Numbered from the stretch's first letter, positions 35,218 through 48,900 are shown. The stretch is DNA of 64,000 nt from Lomentospora prolificans (GCA_029532625.1 JARFXM010000008.1:186001-250000); one strand, 5' to 3'. The notes: a model not told the origin generated them from the sequence alone. Program-made: numbers and translations.

Positions 35218-35985
35218 CTAGACAACAAAGTGAACCCTCTTCCCAGCCTTTTCCCCATCGCCACGTCCACGATCCCAGTCCCACCACCGGCAGGGTCCAT
35301 CCCGGACGTAAACCGCCGGCCTGGGGGCGCTCCGCCGGTTTTGGCTCCTCCCCCTCGTCCGTTCATATCCCCGATCCCCACGACGGCTCTCCCAAGGCGG
35401 GATCCCGTACTTTGGCCCGTCGAGGGACAGCCGGCGCGGGTCAACGCAAATGCCGTAGGGCGGGGTACTCGCATCTCGAAGGGCCGGGCCGGACGGAGCG
35501 CAGCGCCAGGCGTGATCGGGCCCGTCGAAGCGCCCGCGCACCCGGGGTGACTTCTTCCTTTCCTGCGACTTGGAACGGCGGAGGAGGAGGGTGACGAGGC
35601 CGAGGGAAGCCAGGAACGCGCCTGCGCCTCCGATGCCGTCGTTCATCTTCTTGTTGTCTTGCCGCGTGGATCCTCTGGTGCGGGTCCTGCTTCTTGGCCC
35701 GTGACGGGATTCGTGGCGGGCGTGTGCGCGGCTGGGTCTGCGGGTTCTGGTCCTGCCTCTGCTGTCCTTGTCCGCGGCACAGTCGTCGCTGGCTGGGTCT
35801 TTTGTGCTTCGCGTCTGGGTGTCCGTCTTGGATGGTCGGTGTTTGGGTGGAGGTGGTGGAGGCGGCGATGGTGAACGGCGTCGTGGGTAGATGTGGTCGG
35901 AAGACTCCCCTGATGAAGACGACGACGGGGACGGCAAAGGGGCTCTTGGACGGGGGGCTCTCGACGAGCTTCTGGTTAGCGGCAT
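35218..35985 (-). CDS. Small Arg/Ser-rich orphan protein with a hydrophobic Gly/Ala segment
   Basis: A single-exon frame of 255 aa, beginning MPLTRSSSRAPRP after a favourable AAACC context. Residues 1-110 are Ser/Pro/Arg-rich with a poly-Pro run. Residues about 117-135 form a Gly/Ala/Leu hydrophobic segment flanked by basic residues, either a short membrane-spanning helix or a packing helix. The remainder is Arg/Gly/Trp-rich. The protein ends GKRVHFVV, with an RVHF motif at 250-253. The general plan (basic disordered region, Gly/Ala hydrophobic segment, RVHF) resembles that of the 704-aa protein at 20.8-23.0 kb. I do not recognise a family. Low complexity makes the coding call less certain, but the uninterrupted frame and convergent placement with ELG1 favour a real gene. 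Confidence 0.6.
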   Translation of the reverse strand: MPLTRSSSRAPRPRAPLPSPSSSSSGESSDHIYPRRRSPSPPPPPPPKHRPSKTDTQTRSTKDPASDDCAADKDSRGRTRTRRPSRAHARHESRHGPRSRTRTRGSTRQDNKKMNDGIGGAGAFLASLGLVTLLLRRSKSQERKKSPRVRGRFDGPDHAWRCAPSGPALRDASTPPYGICVDPRRLSLDGPKYGIPPWESRRGDRGYERTRGRSQNRRSAPRPAVYVRDGPCRWWDWDRGRGDGEKAGKRVHFVV

Positions 35986-37605
35986 GGTTTCGCCCTACTT
36001 CTTTGCTTTCTCTCTATTGGAAACAAGTGTATAGCTAGTCCTCAGGATTACGATAAAATCGCCTTGAGGCCTCCCTCGACCAGAAGCAAGACATATCAGG
36101 ACCACCAAGAGAATATATATATATATCTAGATCCCCTTCCCTTTTTCCACACCACAACGAGCCTCTTCGAAGCCGCCACCGGGGCCTCAACTTTGTCCAA
36201 CCCATGACCATCCCCGTCGTAACCGGGCACACTCGATTCTCTTCAAAGCGACTCGTCCGCAGCCGTTCCACACCCAACAAAGCGCCTTGCGCGCTTTCGC
36301 ACAAAACACCACACCACTTTACTTGCCCGAGAAAAATAAAAAACAAGAGTCATCCTTTCTCTTTCCCTCTGGTCGGCAAAGAGAGGCTCTTCCGCAATCC
36401 AACTATAACCCGCGAACAAGGCAATCCTGGGTCGGGCAACGTGATTCCGAACAAATAAAATGAAAGGCGGCTCGGCGTCAGACCTTTGATAGCCTGGCCC
36501 GACACGCTCTCCGCACAAGAGTGCACTTTGCTGGTCCCTCGTACGACTATACCAAAACCAGCCCCAAAGCCTCGTTTGTCCGCCTTGTTCTTGATGGAGA
36601 CGTCACCACGCATTTGCTCAGAAAGAAGGGCTTTTCCATCCTTTTTAGGATTTTTGATGTGCGTCATCCCACGCACGCGGGTCGGGTGCCTTGCATCCTA
36701 AGTTATTCGCTGCCTGGACTTTCTTTCCCAAGGCGGTGTGCCACCGGGCTCCGGGGTATTGTGACAACTTGCTCACCGAGTTCTCTTTCTCTCCGTCATC
36801 GACGGGAGAGGCTCTGTAAAAGAACGCCTTGGAAACCAGGCTGAATTCGAATCTGATAACCATCAGCTTATTCTGCATCGACCGACGGACAAGGAAGACC
36901 ATCTTATGACTCGAAATCCAGGGATTCCTATACATGCCTCCACAACTACTAGCAATAAAATAACCAGAATTGGACACAAGATGTGAGATGCTCTTGATAT
37001 TGATCTTTGACGGCTTCCTGGTTTCCGCCCCTCTCCTTTGCCAAACTCCGGTGGATGCAATGCTTTGTCTGAGATACAGCGAATACTCTAAGCAGCATGT
37101 ATGACGGCAGAGTCCCTCTTTCTTGGGGTTAGAACCAAGGACTTAATCTAACAGAAAAGAAAAAAAAGTAACATCCCGATTCCATCTCTTCCAAACCACA
37201 CCTGTGTGTCTAGTATCTGACCAGTGCTGAGTCCTGGGTACGCATAAGCTGCCTAAAACTCTCTGAACAGCTGTTTACCACTCTTGCCCTGAATTTTCCG
37301 ACTCCACCAGGTTTCACTTCCCATCTTCGCGGGACTGAGTAGATAGCACCATGCCAAAATACAAAAACAATCAGCACGGGGAAAGAATAAATGAGAATAA
37401 TGGTGTAATAGTAAAGGATAACGCCTCCGGGCCAATGCCTTGCCATGCCATGCCATGCAGATGCTGTGACTCTAAGCCGGAAAAAAAAAAAAAAAAAAAA
37501 AAAAAAGATGAGCACGGGCAACCAAGCACGCGTAAATGTATGCCATAGTGGATTTGTAGAGTTTATGTGTGGAAAAGACACTGAAACTGACTTTCGAACT
37601 GTGCT
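35986..37605. other. 1.6 kb intergenic region
   Basis: No gene supported. It contains an (AT)7 patch at about 36113-36126 in the upstream region of the small Arg-rich gene, a short TGCCA repeat near 37440, and an A26 tract at 37481-37506. The right part is the 3' flank of the cyclin gene. Confidence 0.65.
37481..37506. repeat. A26 homopolymer
   Basis: Twenty-six consecutive A, about 100 bp downstream of the cyclin stop codon. In the minus-strand transcript direction it reads as a T-run. Confidence 0.97.
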
Positions 37606-39939
37606 CTAAGGGTAGCCAGGTTGAGTGACCGGGGTATGGCCTTGATATCCGCGGTAGGGTATGAAGTCGGGCACGATACCGGTTCGCAAATCGTTTCGTC
37701 GTCCAAGAGGGTGGTAATGCATTTGCTGAGGGGGGACCGCGAGGTGGTACTCCTCCAAGGATGCCGACGGTGGCGGATAGAGAAGCGTGTTGACGTGCCG
37801 CACGGGTTTGTACGGACTCGGTCGCTGCTGAAGATAGATGCTTGGCGAGTGCGAGATGGGCGTGTGGATAACGGGAGTATGCACGACGGATCCTGCTCCG
37901 TATGCCTCCGCGAGAGGAGACGAATTGTACATTCCTGCATGAGCGTTTGAGCTTTGGTTTTTAGTGGGCGTCGTGAACGTCATCGTCGGAGGTTGATGGT
38001 GTTGCTGTTGCTGAGGTTGATGAACCTGAGCCTGCTGCTGGGGTTGCAAGTATGCCGCCTGGTTCATGGAATGAGGAGTAGGTAACTGCGGGGCCATGGA
38101 TGCAGCAGCCGGGTTAACAGGAGGGGGAGCAGTAACTGGCGCCTGCTGGTAGACCGATGCCATGGCACGTACACCTGGGACCAAAGGTGGAAGCGACATC
38201 ATCGGCTGCGTAGAATTAGGAGTTGAAGCGGTCGCTGCGTAGGGTACTGTTGCTTGGGGCACCATGGTCTGCGTGTTGATGGTCAGCGTCGGCACAGGTC
38301 CTGATCGTCGGCTGGGCTCCGCGGTCGTGGTGGGAATTGTAGCCGAATTCATCGCCGTCACGGGAATTCGAGTAACGGAGGGCATCGAGTAAGGGCCATG
38401 AGACATGCGCTTCGATGGGGGCTCAGACAGGTCCGAATCGATGCTTCTCTTTCTCGTATTACCAACAGTGAGATTGGGCCTATTCGCAAGAGGCGATGAG
38501 ACTGGAACCCAGCTGTGGCCGTTGGCGGATGGTAGGGCCGGGTATGGGACTGCGGGTGTTGCCCCAGTGGGTACCATGTGGTTTACGTAGACAGTGGGAG
38601 AAGCCAACGGCGTCGAGTAGAGAGGCCCGGTGGGCGAAGGAATCGAGAGCTTTAGGGTGGGAGAGGGAAGTGTGCGAGCGGCTTCGTAGTAATCGTAGAA
38701 GGCTCCGAGTTTGTCCAACCATTCCTCCCACTGATCCTCTGTTGTCAGCAAGCTATATCGCATGTTGCTGAGGAACTCAACCTCCATGAGATGGATATCT
38801 GAGACGGAAATGTATGACACGTCGGCCCAAGTCTTGTTTGTATACGTATTGTCATCCAAGACTACAAGAATCAGCGTTAGTTTCCAACCATGCAACCATT
38901 AGTGCTGCGTTTTCAACACTTACACTTGTTGCCGAGCATGAGGGCAACAGTAAGCAACCTGTATTCGCTTCCGGCCCGTCCTCGTACGGCGGGATTTAAT
39001 CTCTTGAGGCGGTAAATGAAGAGAAGGGCGAGTAGAATGACGTTCCGTGTTACTTGGGTAGTGCTGAGGATGTTGTGTACCCATTTTGTGAAGGTGGCCT
39101 GGGGAATTGACTCCGCGCTAAGCTTGCTCAAGTGCACGTTCTTGTCTGAACGAAACGTTTCCGCTGTCCTTAGGACTTCGATCGGTTCGAACCAAAAGAA
39201 GCAAGTCATCTATGCCAAAACTGCGTATTAGCAGACATCCTGGTCGGCACAAAGTGGATAGAGCAGTACGTACCTGAGCAACGAGATCGGGGAGAGAACC
39301 GCCCTTGGCGCAGATGAAATCGGGAATCTCGCTGCTTTGGCCGGTTAAGCATGCGGACTTATTTTCCTTGCATCTTTGCTGGCTACTCATAGTGCCACTC
39401 CGAGGAGTAGAAGAAGATCTGATCACCTGCTGATTGCTCGGTAATAGTGAATGGGTGCTGGACTGGGACCGGGGTGCCGAGCCTGAAGTGGACGGTAATC
39501 TGGGAGAATAAACTAGAGGAGGGAGGCGGGATTGTTGCGAGAAAATTTGAGTTGGTTGTTGCTGCTGCTGGGTATGGTTGGCTCGGTGTCGATGGGTCGG
39601 CTCAGACGGTGCCGTCCTGGTGGGCGGTCCCTGTGCCAGGGCCGGAGGGAAGCCTGTGAGGTGGTGACTATCGTAGGGTCCGTCGTAGGCTCCCAAGGGA
39701 ACCTGGTGGCAGGCGGCACTCATATCGTCGGTCGGCGGCGTCTTAAGACCGCCGAAGGAGTAGCTGTGGCCACTGCCCCGTTGAGGACCACTCCCCTCAG
39801 AGAATTGGGGTTTGGAGTAGCGGGCTGCCTGCTGTGGGCGGTTCGTGGAGAGCTTCGCTCTCTGCCCACACGACCAGTATGCTTGTACAGGCGGAGAAGG
39901 AAGAAGTGTATTGGGAGGGTTAGTCGAGATCGAGCACAT
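37606..39939 (-). CDS. PCL/Pho80-type cyclin (Pho85-class CDK partner)
   Basis: Three exons (39274-39939, 38924-39209, 37606-38861) encode 735 aa. The cyclin fold covers about residues 205-365. It includes the family signatures SEYRLLTVALMLGNKFLDD, split by intron 2, then NTYTNKTWADVSYIS and HLMEVEFLSNMRYSL, all typical of the fungal PCL/Pho80 cyclin family. Family knowledge: such cyclins activate Pho85-type kinases controlling polarity, cell-cycle entry and nutrient response. The kinase partner is not in this window. Long Gln/Pro/Ser-rich tails flank the fold on both sides, including Gln runs near the C-terminus, and are presumably regulatory. Both introns (62-64 bp) are phase-consistent and restore the conserved cyclin motifs. 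The ATG at 39939 is the first in frame after an upstream TAG. A consensus branch site and acceptor just before it suggest a 5'-leader intron. Confidence 0.88.
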
Positions 39940-42900
39940 GGGGACGGGAGCTGCTGTGAACTATAAGACGGGTTAGCTGCTTAAGACCCTTGGGCTTTGT
40001 GTGGCACCAGTGCCGAAGTGAACGAAGAGCGGGAAAGGATTCTGCTGGAACTCGAAGCTGCTACTGAGTTCTAAGGGTTTGTGAATCTTGGTGACAGGCA
40101 TACTTTTGCTTGGGCAAGTTCCCTCCACGGCCTGGGGGCTTTTATCTGTGTGACGGGGCGACACTCGAGCGGGACATGGAGCCTCGTAATGGGGGACACC
40201 ACTTCGTCGCAGGAGGGTTCGAGGACTCGTTCTTGAGACGTCTTCGTCGGGATTCGGGGGTTGTGTAGTGGGATATCGCGGTCCGAGGAAGGAAGGCGAG
40301 GCAAGGCTACCGAATGCTCGTGTGCTGGCCCAGGGAAAGGTTTGACCGAGATGAGGTTGGCAACGTCCAGTGAGAATGTAAACCAAGTAAAGTCAGGTTC
40401 GTCGATCGTAGCCGGCCGGGCTATCTCGCGAGAAAAGACAGAGTGAAGGTAGGACCGCGAGGAAGAAGATGGGCACTGCTTTCTGTTAGTGCCCCAGGAT
40501 ACGCCTGTTTTTGCGTTTGTGAAGAAGTAGAAGTTTGTTCAAGTCAACAGGCCACGTCCAAATGGACATAAGTAAGGAAGTAGAGAAAGTGTGGGAGTAG
40601 GTGTTTATAAGAATACAGAAGAGAAGGAAAGGCAGGAACGAGGTTGAAGAATCAAGTGGTTTGGAAGCGGCATGTAAATGGTGGATACTGTACATACATT
40701 GAGGCGGGTAGCTCCTGCGACGAGTATAAACACCGGACAGAGCTACAACTAGGTTAGTCCACACACTTCAACTCGCCCTCACACACATGCACACACCACG
40801 CACCAAAAGACTTACACGGATGAGTCCTTTTTTTTTTTTTTTTTTTTTTTTTTTGTCTTGCAAAGAAAAATATACCCGCAACCGTTGATAGAGGAACAGT
40901 ATAATAATATTAGGATGGTAGAAGAATTAGAAGGACAACAAGAAGAAGATCTACTGCTTTGTCAGGAAGACTGAGAGGGGCAGATGAAGCCTTGGTCAGT
41001 CCATGTCATGTCGTCGCCGCCGCCGGGTCTGAACTTGTTCTTGCCCTTCACTTGTCAAGAGTACGGGGTACCACCAAAGTTTACGAGCGTCGTGTAATAG
41101 GTGTGAGCTTGGGGGCATACACGGATTGAATGGAGCATCCTATCTCACACTCGGTTCTCGATTGGCATGGTGCTGGGCATGGAGGCACTGGCGGCGGTGC
41201 GAGCATGGGGCATGGGAGGTACGGAAAACAAACTCAGAAGCCTTGTATCTCTGGCGAGTGTGTGAGCTCATCCAATACCTTGATACCAAGAGGCTACGGT
41301 GTACATAAGCCCGGGGAAAGCCAGGATGGGGTTTCCAACTTGCACTGACTCTCTGAGCCCTCTCCTAAGTCCCATAGTTCCGTCTCCACGGGCTTTGCTA
41401 GTGGGTTAGACGGTGGCAGGGGCGTCTGCAGCAGAGAAGGGGGTGTGGTTTGAGAAAGGGCAAAGTACCGAGGACTGGAGCGATGGGGTTTGGCGGCTTA
41501 ATGGGGAAGGGTGCTCAGGAGGTACTGCGCTCCCAGGGTGTCCGCGTCTTCAGAGTGGGAGATGCAAAGTCAAGGATTGGGGCGAAGTGTGCCTGTACCA
41601 AGAGATAGGAGAAAAGAGACAAGGGTACATTTCTAGACTCAAAATACTTTCAAAATGCATACTGATTAGTACGAAGTACAAGTTACTGGACGCCTGCGAA
41701 TTGTAATTGTGGCATACTTCAGTCAGGACCACACTGCCTTTGGCGTGGTGCAAGGTAATAGTGGCGGGCGGATCCAGAGACTACGCTCACTGTGTCGCGA
41801 GGTGAACGATGGTCACCCTGGTTTGTCTAGGGTACAGATGTACCCGGGCGGATCAGTGGGATTCAAGTCATAATATTAGGGGAGAAGTAAGCAATTTTAT
41901 CCCGCCTACCACCTGCATGTTGCTGTCCAAGGTAGCAATACCTCATCCTAGGCCGCCACAGTGTCAAACGACACAGTCATGGGTTCAAATTGCTCATGTT
42001 TGGAGGGCTTGAGCTTCAGCACCGTAACACCTTGGGCGGGCTTGGCTTGGAACAGAGACGAAGCCTGGCTGAGGTACTTGCTAATTTCTCTCAGTCAGCG
42101 TCCTACCAGATGTCGCTCTTCTTGGTCTGCGCATCTCCACCACGGCAGCACAGCATGGCGAAGCAAGCAACGAGGCCTCTTCTGCCTCACTTGTGCCTGC
42201 CTCCCTTTCGGAACGTTGCCCACATTCCGGTGACAGAAGCTACATAATAAGAAGAGAGGTTCTCGCCATCCTGAGAATCTAGTCGAAAATAGGAAACAGG
42301 GGTTACGCCAAAGCCCTCTCTTTGCAGATAGAGAAGGAGACCTCGCGGCTTGGGTGGTCCAACATTTTAGATGTGGTAGTTGAAGAAAGTACCTCGTACA
42401 GTGCTAGTGCGTACAAGGAAGGCGAGACAGGTGTGTTCCCCCACCACCATGCCTTCCTTTCAATCACAGGCCGCATGGTCACTCCGGTTGCTCATCCTCC
42501 TGCCTAGCAAGAGGGAGCTGTGGCTGTTAATGCTAGGTCTTTTCCAGGGGCCGGCAAGAACGAGAACTCGTACTTCTGCAACAACGAACGACAGGTTGGA
42601 TACAAACATTTTAGGCCACGAACCATGTACTTGTTGGGCCTCCGCGATGTTCAGTATTGGGAGTGTCCTAAGATCCTAAGATGAGGCAAACCGAGAATAG
42701 AAACTGCTATCCATTGGATAGACGAATCAGTCATTCATAGTGGGCATGGAAGCTGCGAGACTGCGCGGTCATTTCAGCCTGCGACTTGCGATTTGTACTG
42801 GACACTGATTTTAAGCGTGAGAGTACATGCAACACCTGGCATTGAATGAGAGTGACCAACCTATCCATTGTCTCGCACTCCGGGGGCTGGAACACTGTGC

Positions 42901-45900
42901 AAAGTCTGTACGAAAGTACTTGTGGAATGCACAGTGCCCAACTCCTTGTCCTTCAGGACAGACTGGGGTTGCAGATGAGATCAACAGCTTCTGCTGCAAA
43001 CCTCCTTTCTCCGTCTACGTACGCAAGTCCATCGACTGATACCACTAGTAGGAATAACAAAAATACATTGATCCATCACGATCAAGGGATAATAATAGGC
43101 CTAATGGAGGCTCATTTCCTTTATACTAGTAGTATGAGAGAAGTTCAGGGCGTCAATCCATCTCTAATTGACGCTGTTGAGTAGCCAGCAACGAGTTAAA
43201 AATTCACGATTCTCTCTTCATTCCCTTGTTAAATGCTGTCGCGCCAGCTCCATGGTCACACTGCCAATAAGGATGATCACCTACCTCCCTAGCCAGCTCA
43301 GGGATCCTGCCCAGGCCAAAATAGGGCGGTACCTTTATGCCCTCCCTCCCCGATAATTTTGAATTCGATTCGGTTGTTTACTGATCTGTTAGCGGGCGCA
43401 ATGGCGCTTTCTCACCACCAACACTACAGGCATTGTTGGGTGTGGAGGACAGGCCAAATCAAGGTAACTCTACAACGAGACGGGCCTAGAGCCCCCAAAC
43501 CATCACATCTGAGCAGTGAGTCTTCGGGCTAAACACTGTACTGTACCTTCAATAGTTGTCCTGTTCAAGCGAGGGTTGAGAGCAGTGCGGTTTCCCGTTA
43601 GCGCGCCTTCACGCCTGCCCCATTCCATGGGCTCAAGTGAAAGCTGATTGCCTTGATGCTGTGATGAGCTCTGTGCTAAAAGGTGTGATTCCCGGCGTCA
43701 AATACTGTACGACCGAACTCTCTTGCCATCACGTACCGAGACCCCAATCTCGATTTCGGACTTGGCGAAAAAGACCGTGTTCAAGACATCTGATCGGGAG
43801 TTCAGCTCGCTACCAGCCGGTATAATACCTAGAACCTCGATCAAAGGTCAACATGGATGTCCTCTTCGCGATATCTCATCCATGAATCGACATCAGAGGC
43901 TCGAGTCCCTGTCTGGAACGAGTGGCACGGTAGGCGCGGCTAGCTGTGTGCGGCATTGGTACAAGTTACTATGAGGTGTTAATATAACGCGACGCCCTTG
44001 CCGGCTCATTTGGTCGAGCAGCCTGTACTTGTGGTCCCGCCTGAGGCATGACGCATCTTTTGCTGGCCTTCGAGTATTATCCCTGGGGCCCTCAATCGTA
44101 ATACTTGTTACCTCCCGTCTCCTCACTCTTGTAGATAGAGAAACCACGACTTTGGGTTCGACCCTCAAGGCTCCGTCCTTGCGGCGAGGATTAGGGGACC
44201 CATGAAAACTTGTGGCCTCGACTTGAGACCTCGATGGCTTGGCGAAATGCCGTCCCCAACCATTGCCTCCTTCCGTCAATAGAAGTAGGCGTTGGTTTTG
44301 TTAGTAGTTGCTCCATCGAGGAAGCAGCGCAGGTCCCCCTAAACCCGAACAAACGTTTCAATACGTCGACGCACTTAATGGTCAACTGGTATCACCCATG
44401 CATCACGGAGCCCAATTCGAGCTCGGCCAGTAAGAATATACAATGACGAATGAGGGTGTCCTGAATTGCCATTTCAAACGTTAAGCTCGCACTAACTGTT
44501 GATATCGATAATACGACGGTACACCGCCAACTGTAGTGCTCAGTAGCCCCTGGCCTCGGAATAGGGTCGTCATATTGGGGATTCCCATTATCGTCATCGT
44601 TAAATTGATTCGAGATGTGAGGCTGGAACTCAGGAATGGAAGTATAGTTTTCGGACCGCGAGAACAGCAAAACGAGCTACCAGTGACTCCTCTCAGCATT
44701 GGGTCAATGGGGTTGAGACCTCGATGGTGATATGAATTAGTCTGCGGATCGCCGAGATTTCCTTGCTTCTTGGGTCAAAGCTTTCGAACTCAAAACGGCC
44801 GACTGTCAGTGGTACCATCATCCGAGCTCGCCAGCTCTGTGAGGTCAATTTTCGACATTCCTTGTTGGGACGGCCGGCCCATGGAGCAGAGAAAGGTTTC
44901 TGGTACCGCACCGTGTGTCCGCAGAGTAAGCAGTATAAGCAAAGTATTTACCATTGATATCACCTCCACATTTCAGCAGCTGACTGTCCATGGGCAGTCG
45001 GATGCCAACCACCGGCGGCCGTCGCAACAGTGCGTCGATGCTTGACACGCCCCCCTACGAAAACGGTTGCCTTAATATTGATCCTTGAGACCTTGGGACA
45101 CACGCACGCACACCTCTCCCTAATTCGGACGCGGCGTTTGCGTCGCAGCAAAGGAGGGGCAAAAAAAGGGAAGCGTACTCGTAGTCCACACCCCTCGCTA
45201 ACAAACCCTCGTAACACCACAAGCATAGTAGCGCCAGTCTACTTTTTTGGAGCTATTCTCGGAAAAAGAAGGGTCGAAAAGCTGGCTAGGGCCTTGCCTG
45301 GGAGTTGAGCGATTCAAGGGCTGCCAGGCAGCACGAGCAAACCCTTCGGGCCTCACACCACTTACGCACTTTGCCCCCCTCTCTCTGAACTGGCTGCCCA
45401 TGGGACGGCTTTCATTACCTCCTGACCCAAACCACAAAATTGCCAACGAAACCACCCCTGCTCCATGATTGGGTCGAGCTGCGTAAGTAATCCGGCGTTC
45501 AAATGGGATCAGCAGAAAGACCTGACTGCACATCGACACTATCATGGTTGATTAGCCCAGTCTAACTTTGAGGCTGGATTTTCATTTGGCCCTTTTGAGA
45601 AGTCCATGGTAGGCATTTGACTGTGGGTATCTTTTTTTGGTTTCGAGACTGATCCAGAGAGGAGCGAATGGTCGATTGTTAGTCGGCAGTAACGCCTAGC
45701 CAAGAAGCTGGGGGCGTCACCCGAGATATTTCCGCACATCCAGTCTGCCAATAGGCCTTGTGCCGATGCACAGAAACACCTCCAGTGGATTTTATACACA
45801 TTGCTCCTTTTGGGCAAGTCCCGGAAGTCCCTAAGCAGGTATTAGCCACAATCTAATGCGCGACTTCCTTCGCTTCAACCTTTTCCAATCCCTCTGACGA

Positions 45901-48900
45901 CGTCTTTCGTCCTTCTTTCCTTCCCTCCACTTCGATGTAAGCGAAGCGAAAACCCCCTGCACCTCCTCAGACCTGTCGTTCAATTCGAAGAGCGGGGCTC
46001 GTGCCCGCAAAGCCTTCGGCGACCCTCCATCGATTCCTGATCCCAGCAAGCACGGAAGTAACATGGCCGCATGGCGTTGATCTTGAAAAGCCTTTGAACC
46101 CTCAGTCTCGTCGAACGGAGGTTGCAGGAGAGCTCTCGGGCTGGAAGATTTCACACAGTGCTAACTCGTCAATATATCACGGAGTACAAAGCCCATCCGC
46201 TCCTCACGATTGTGAGGATAATGGAAGGTATCTGCTCGCCTTGCTCAAGGACACAAGCTAACAACAATCTTGAAGTCCCCATCGACTTCGTCAATTCTTG
46301 GGTCGTCTACGGTGGGTACATCGATTGCATTGCTGGCTCTGGGCGATGAGAGGCCCAGTCACGACCCCGGATTGCCCCGTCATGCTTCGTTCCTCTCACC
46401 CTCCACGAAGGGCTGATGAGAGCCTCCGTTTGACCTGCACTTGCAGGAAAGAAAGATTGGAATGTACCTCCACACTCAGCATTGCATCTATTTTTGAACA
46501 TCCGAAATTTCGAGGGCGGTTCGCCCGTCACCGAACGGTGTTTAACGACGACTCTAGATCACGTATACATGGCCGCAGCGGCTGGAAGAGGAGAAAGAAT
46601 CCCTTGCTTACTCCGCATCGTATTCTATGGCCTGTACTTGTAAATCAAGAATACGGGGACGCCCTTGGGGCTAAAGGATAAGACACTTATGAATCGGAGA
46701 TTTTGCTTCCTCCTTGCCTTGGTCCGTTTTCGTTTGGGCAGCAGGCGCTGAGTTGTTGTACTGTTTCTCCCGCTGTTTCCGTTTTCTCCCCTTTCCCTTC
46801 TATTTTGGTGAGGCAAACAGGCGGACTCCACGAAGGATGCGGATGCCGTGACTGAGAGTTTGGCGACATATTATCCACAACCACAGAGACCCAACCATGT
46901 TGCAGCATCGTCCAGCCCCTCCATGGCCCGAGTTCCGCACAGTATCAAGTGATCAGGTCTTTGAATGTGTTGTCAGGTGTGACCGATATGACTCTATGCT
47001 CGCACAGTATAATCAAGCGTGTTCATATCTCCACAGTATTGTGAGAGACTGTAGGCCTGAGTACCATTCGAGATGCGGGTTGAAGTGATAAATGCGCTCT
47101 TTCTCTAGGCAGTACCTCTTCCCACCTATTACTATGATTTCCTTTGGACGAGGGACGGAGCAGTCGGGAGCGTGTGGATACCATTTATTACACTACGGCT
47201 GCGCTATTGTCGATGGAGTGCATTATCTTGAGATTCTACATGCAAACTTTTTTATGGTCCATTGTACACGCATCGAGGGGCCGGGCTTGGCTTTCAATAA
47301 GAGATTTCGATGGACTTGGGGAGAATGTGTTTCGTTGGCCGGCAATGGAACAACCGCGCATTTCCAAATTCCTGCGCAGCCTCTTCAGATGGGCGAGATG
47401 ATACTCCACCCTTGCCCATCCGTTTGGAAAGCTAGTCGTCTTTTCCTTTTCCCCCCTTCTTGGATAACAGAGGTCCTCCTGACTTGGTCCAGGTCAGCTT
47501 GTTTCTCCCGTTTCAAGCAATGATGCTATTCGTCCCTAAAAGAGCAACAACCCCGGCTCGCTTACAAGAATACAGCTGTCAGTGTGCAGGCGTCACAACT
47601 CCTAAGCCCAGCGGCTAATGGAGGTTTCAAGATTCAAGTTGCAAAAGCCATGCACCAGTCCGCCCTCTGGGTTCCTCCTAGGTGTGTACCACGGGTACCA
47701 AAGGAGTAACTCTATCCTGACTGCTCGCAGTTTGCTGTAAGGCCTATCAGACACCAAACGACAAGGTTACTGCATTAACTCACTTATGTCATCCGACCTC
47801 TGTCATTCTCGCCTGCTTGCCAGCTTTGCGACCCTGTTCAATGCCGCGTCTTTTTCTCTCACCTTATATGACTACGGGCGCGATATGATTTGCCCGTCAC
47901 ACTGACTCGAGGCCGGAGTGGCTCCAGCTCTCGCCGTGTCTGGCAAATGCTTGGCCATAGTGAGACGAGATTTGGAACCGGGGTGCCGTCCATCCATCTT
48001 GCTTCTTCACCACTCCCTCATACAGTAATGTTCAGTAACGTTCATGCCGACATTCCATCGCCCCTTACTACCAGCGAGCGGGGTCGCTCGATGGAACGCA
48101 AAAGACAAGAGAAATCAGAATGGCATAAAATGGGCTTGGAGGCTGCGTGCTATCGATATGCAAAATTTGGAGACCAAATTCTCAAAGTATCTTTTTGTCA
48201 ACCCTTGTCAACCCACCCTGTCCCAGGCGCTGCAACAAGGTGGCATGAGGTTGGCGCCATTCATAAAGAAGGAAAATGGAACCCCGCCCGAAACTAATGA
48301 TGTTCGGTACAAAAAGAGGTCCACTAGCAACGCACGAAGCACTGTAAACTGGTCCCGGAAAATAGGTCCTGCGATTTTTTTTATTATGTGTCCATGTCGG
48401 CCTAGAACATCCGGATTGAGATCTTCACACCTCTTCTCCGCTGACAAAACTCCCTGTAACTGCGGCCTTGGGAGGAAAAAGGCTTGCGACAAGGGGAAAG
48501 CGGGAGGAGGTGCCAGCTGGGAAGACGATCGTTTCTTGCCTCATTTCGATCCACCCACTGCGTGACTAGTGTCTTTTTCCCATCGCTTCTGCTATCCGCA
48601 CATCCATCCCCAAAGACCGTATCCAGTGCGTGATCGAAATCAGTTCTGGAATCCCGGTCTACCCGAAACCTACCGAATGCTGGGGGGATATGAGGGGTGG
48701 TTATGCTCTCTTATCCCAACCTCGCTCAGCCTTCTTGGGCCCCCAAGTACGGATCGATGAAGCTGAAGGTTCAAAGAGGCTGCCTATGAACTACTCGCCC
48801 ACGGCCAAATCGGTACGTAAACAGAATACGTCTACTTGTGTGGCCCAGACAGGGGCCCCAGGGGGCGGCGGTATGGAAGTTCAGGCGAGGATTCAAGAGA

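Noticed and set aside
48044..48565. 173-codon open frame in the second gene desert
   Set aside because: No domain, overlapping frames on both strands, and no start or splice context better than background.
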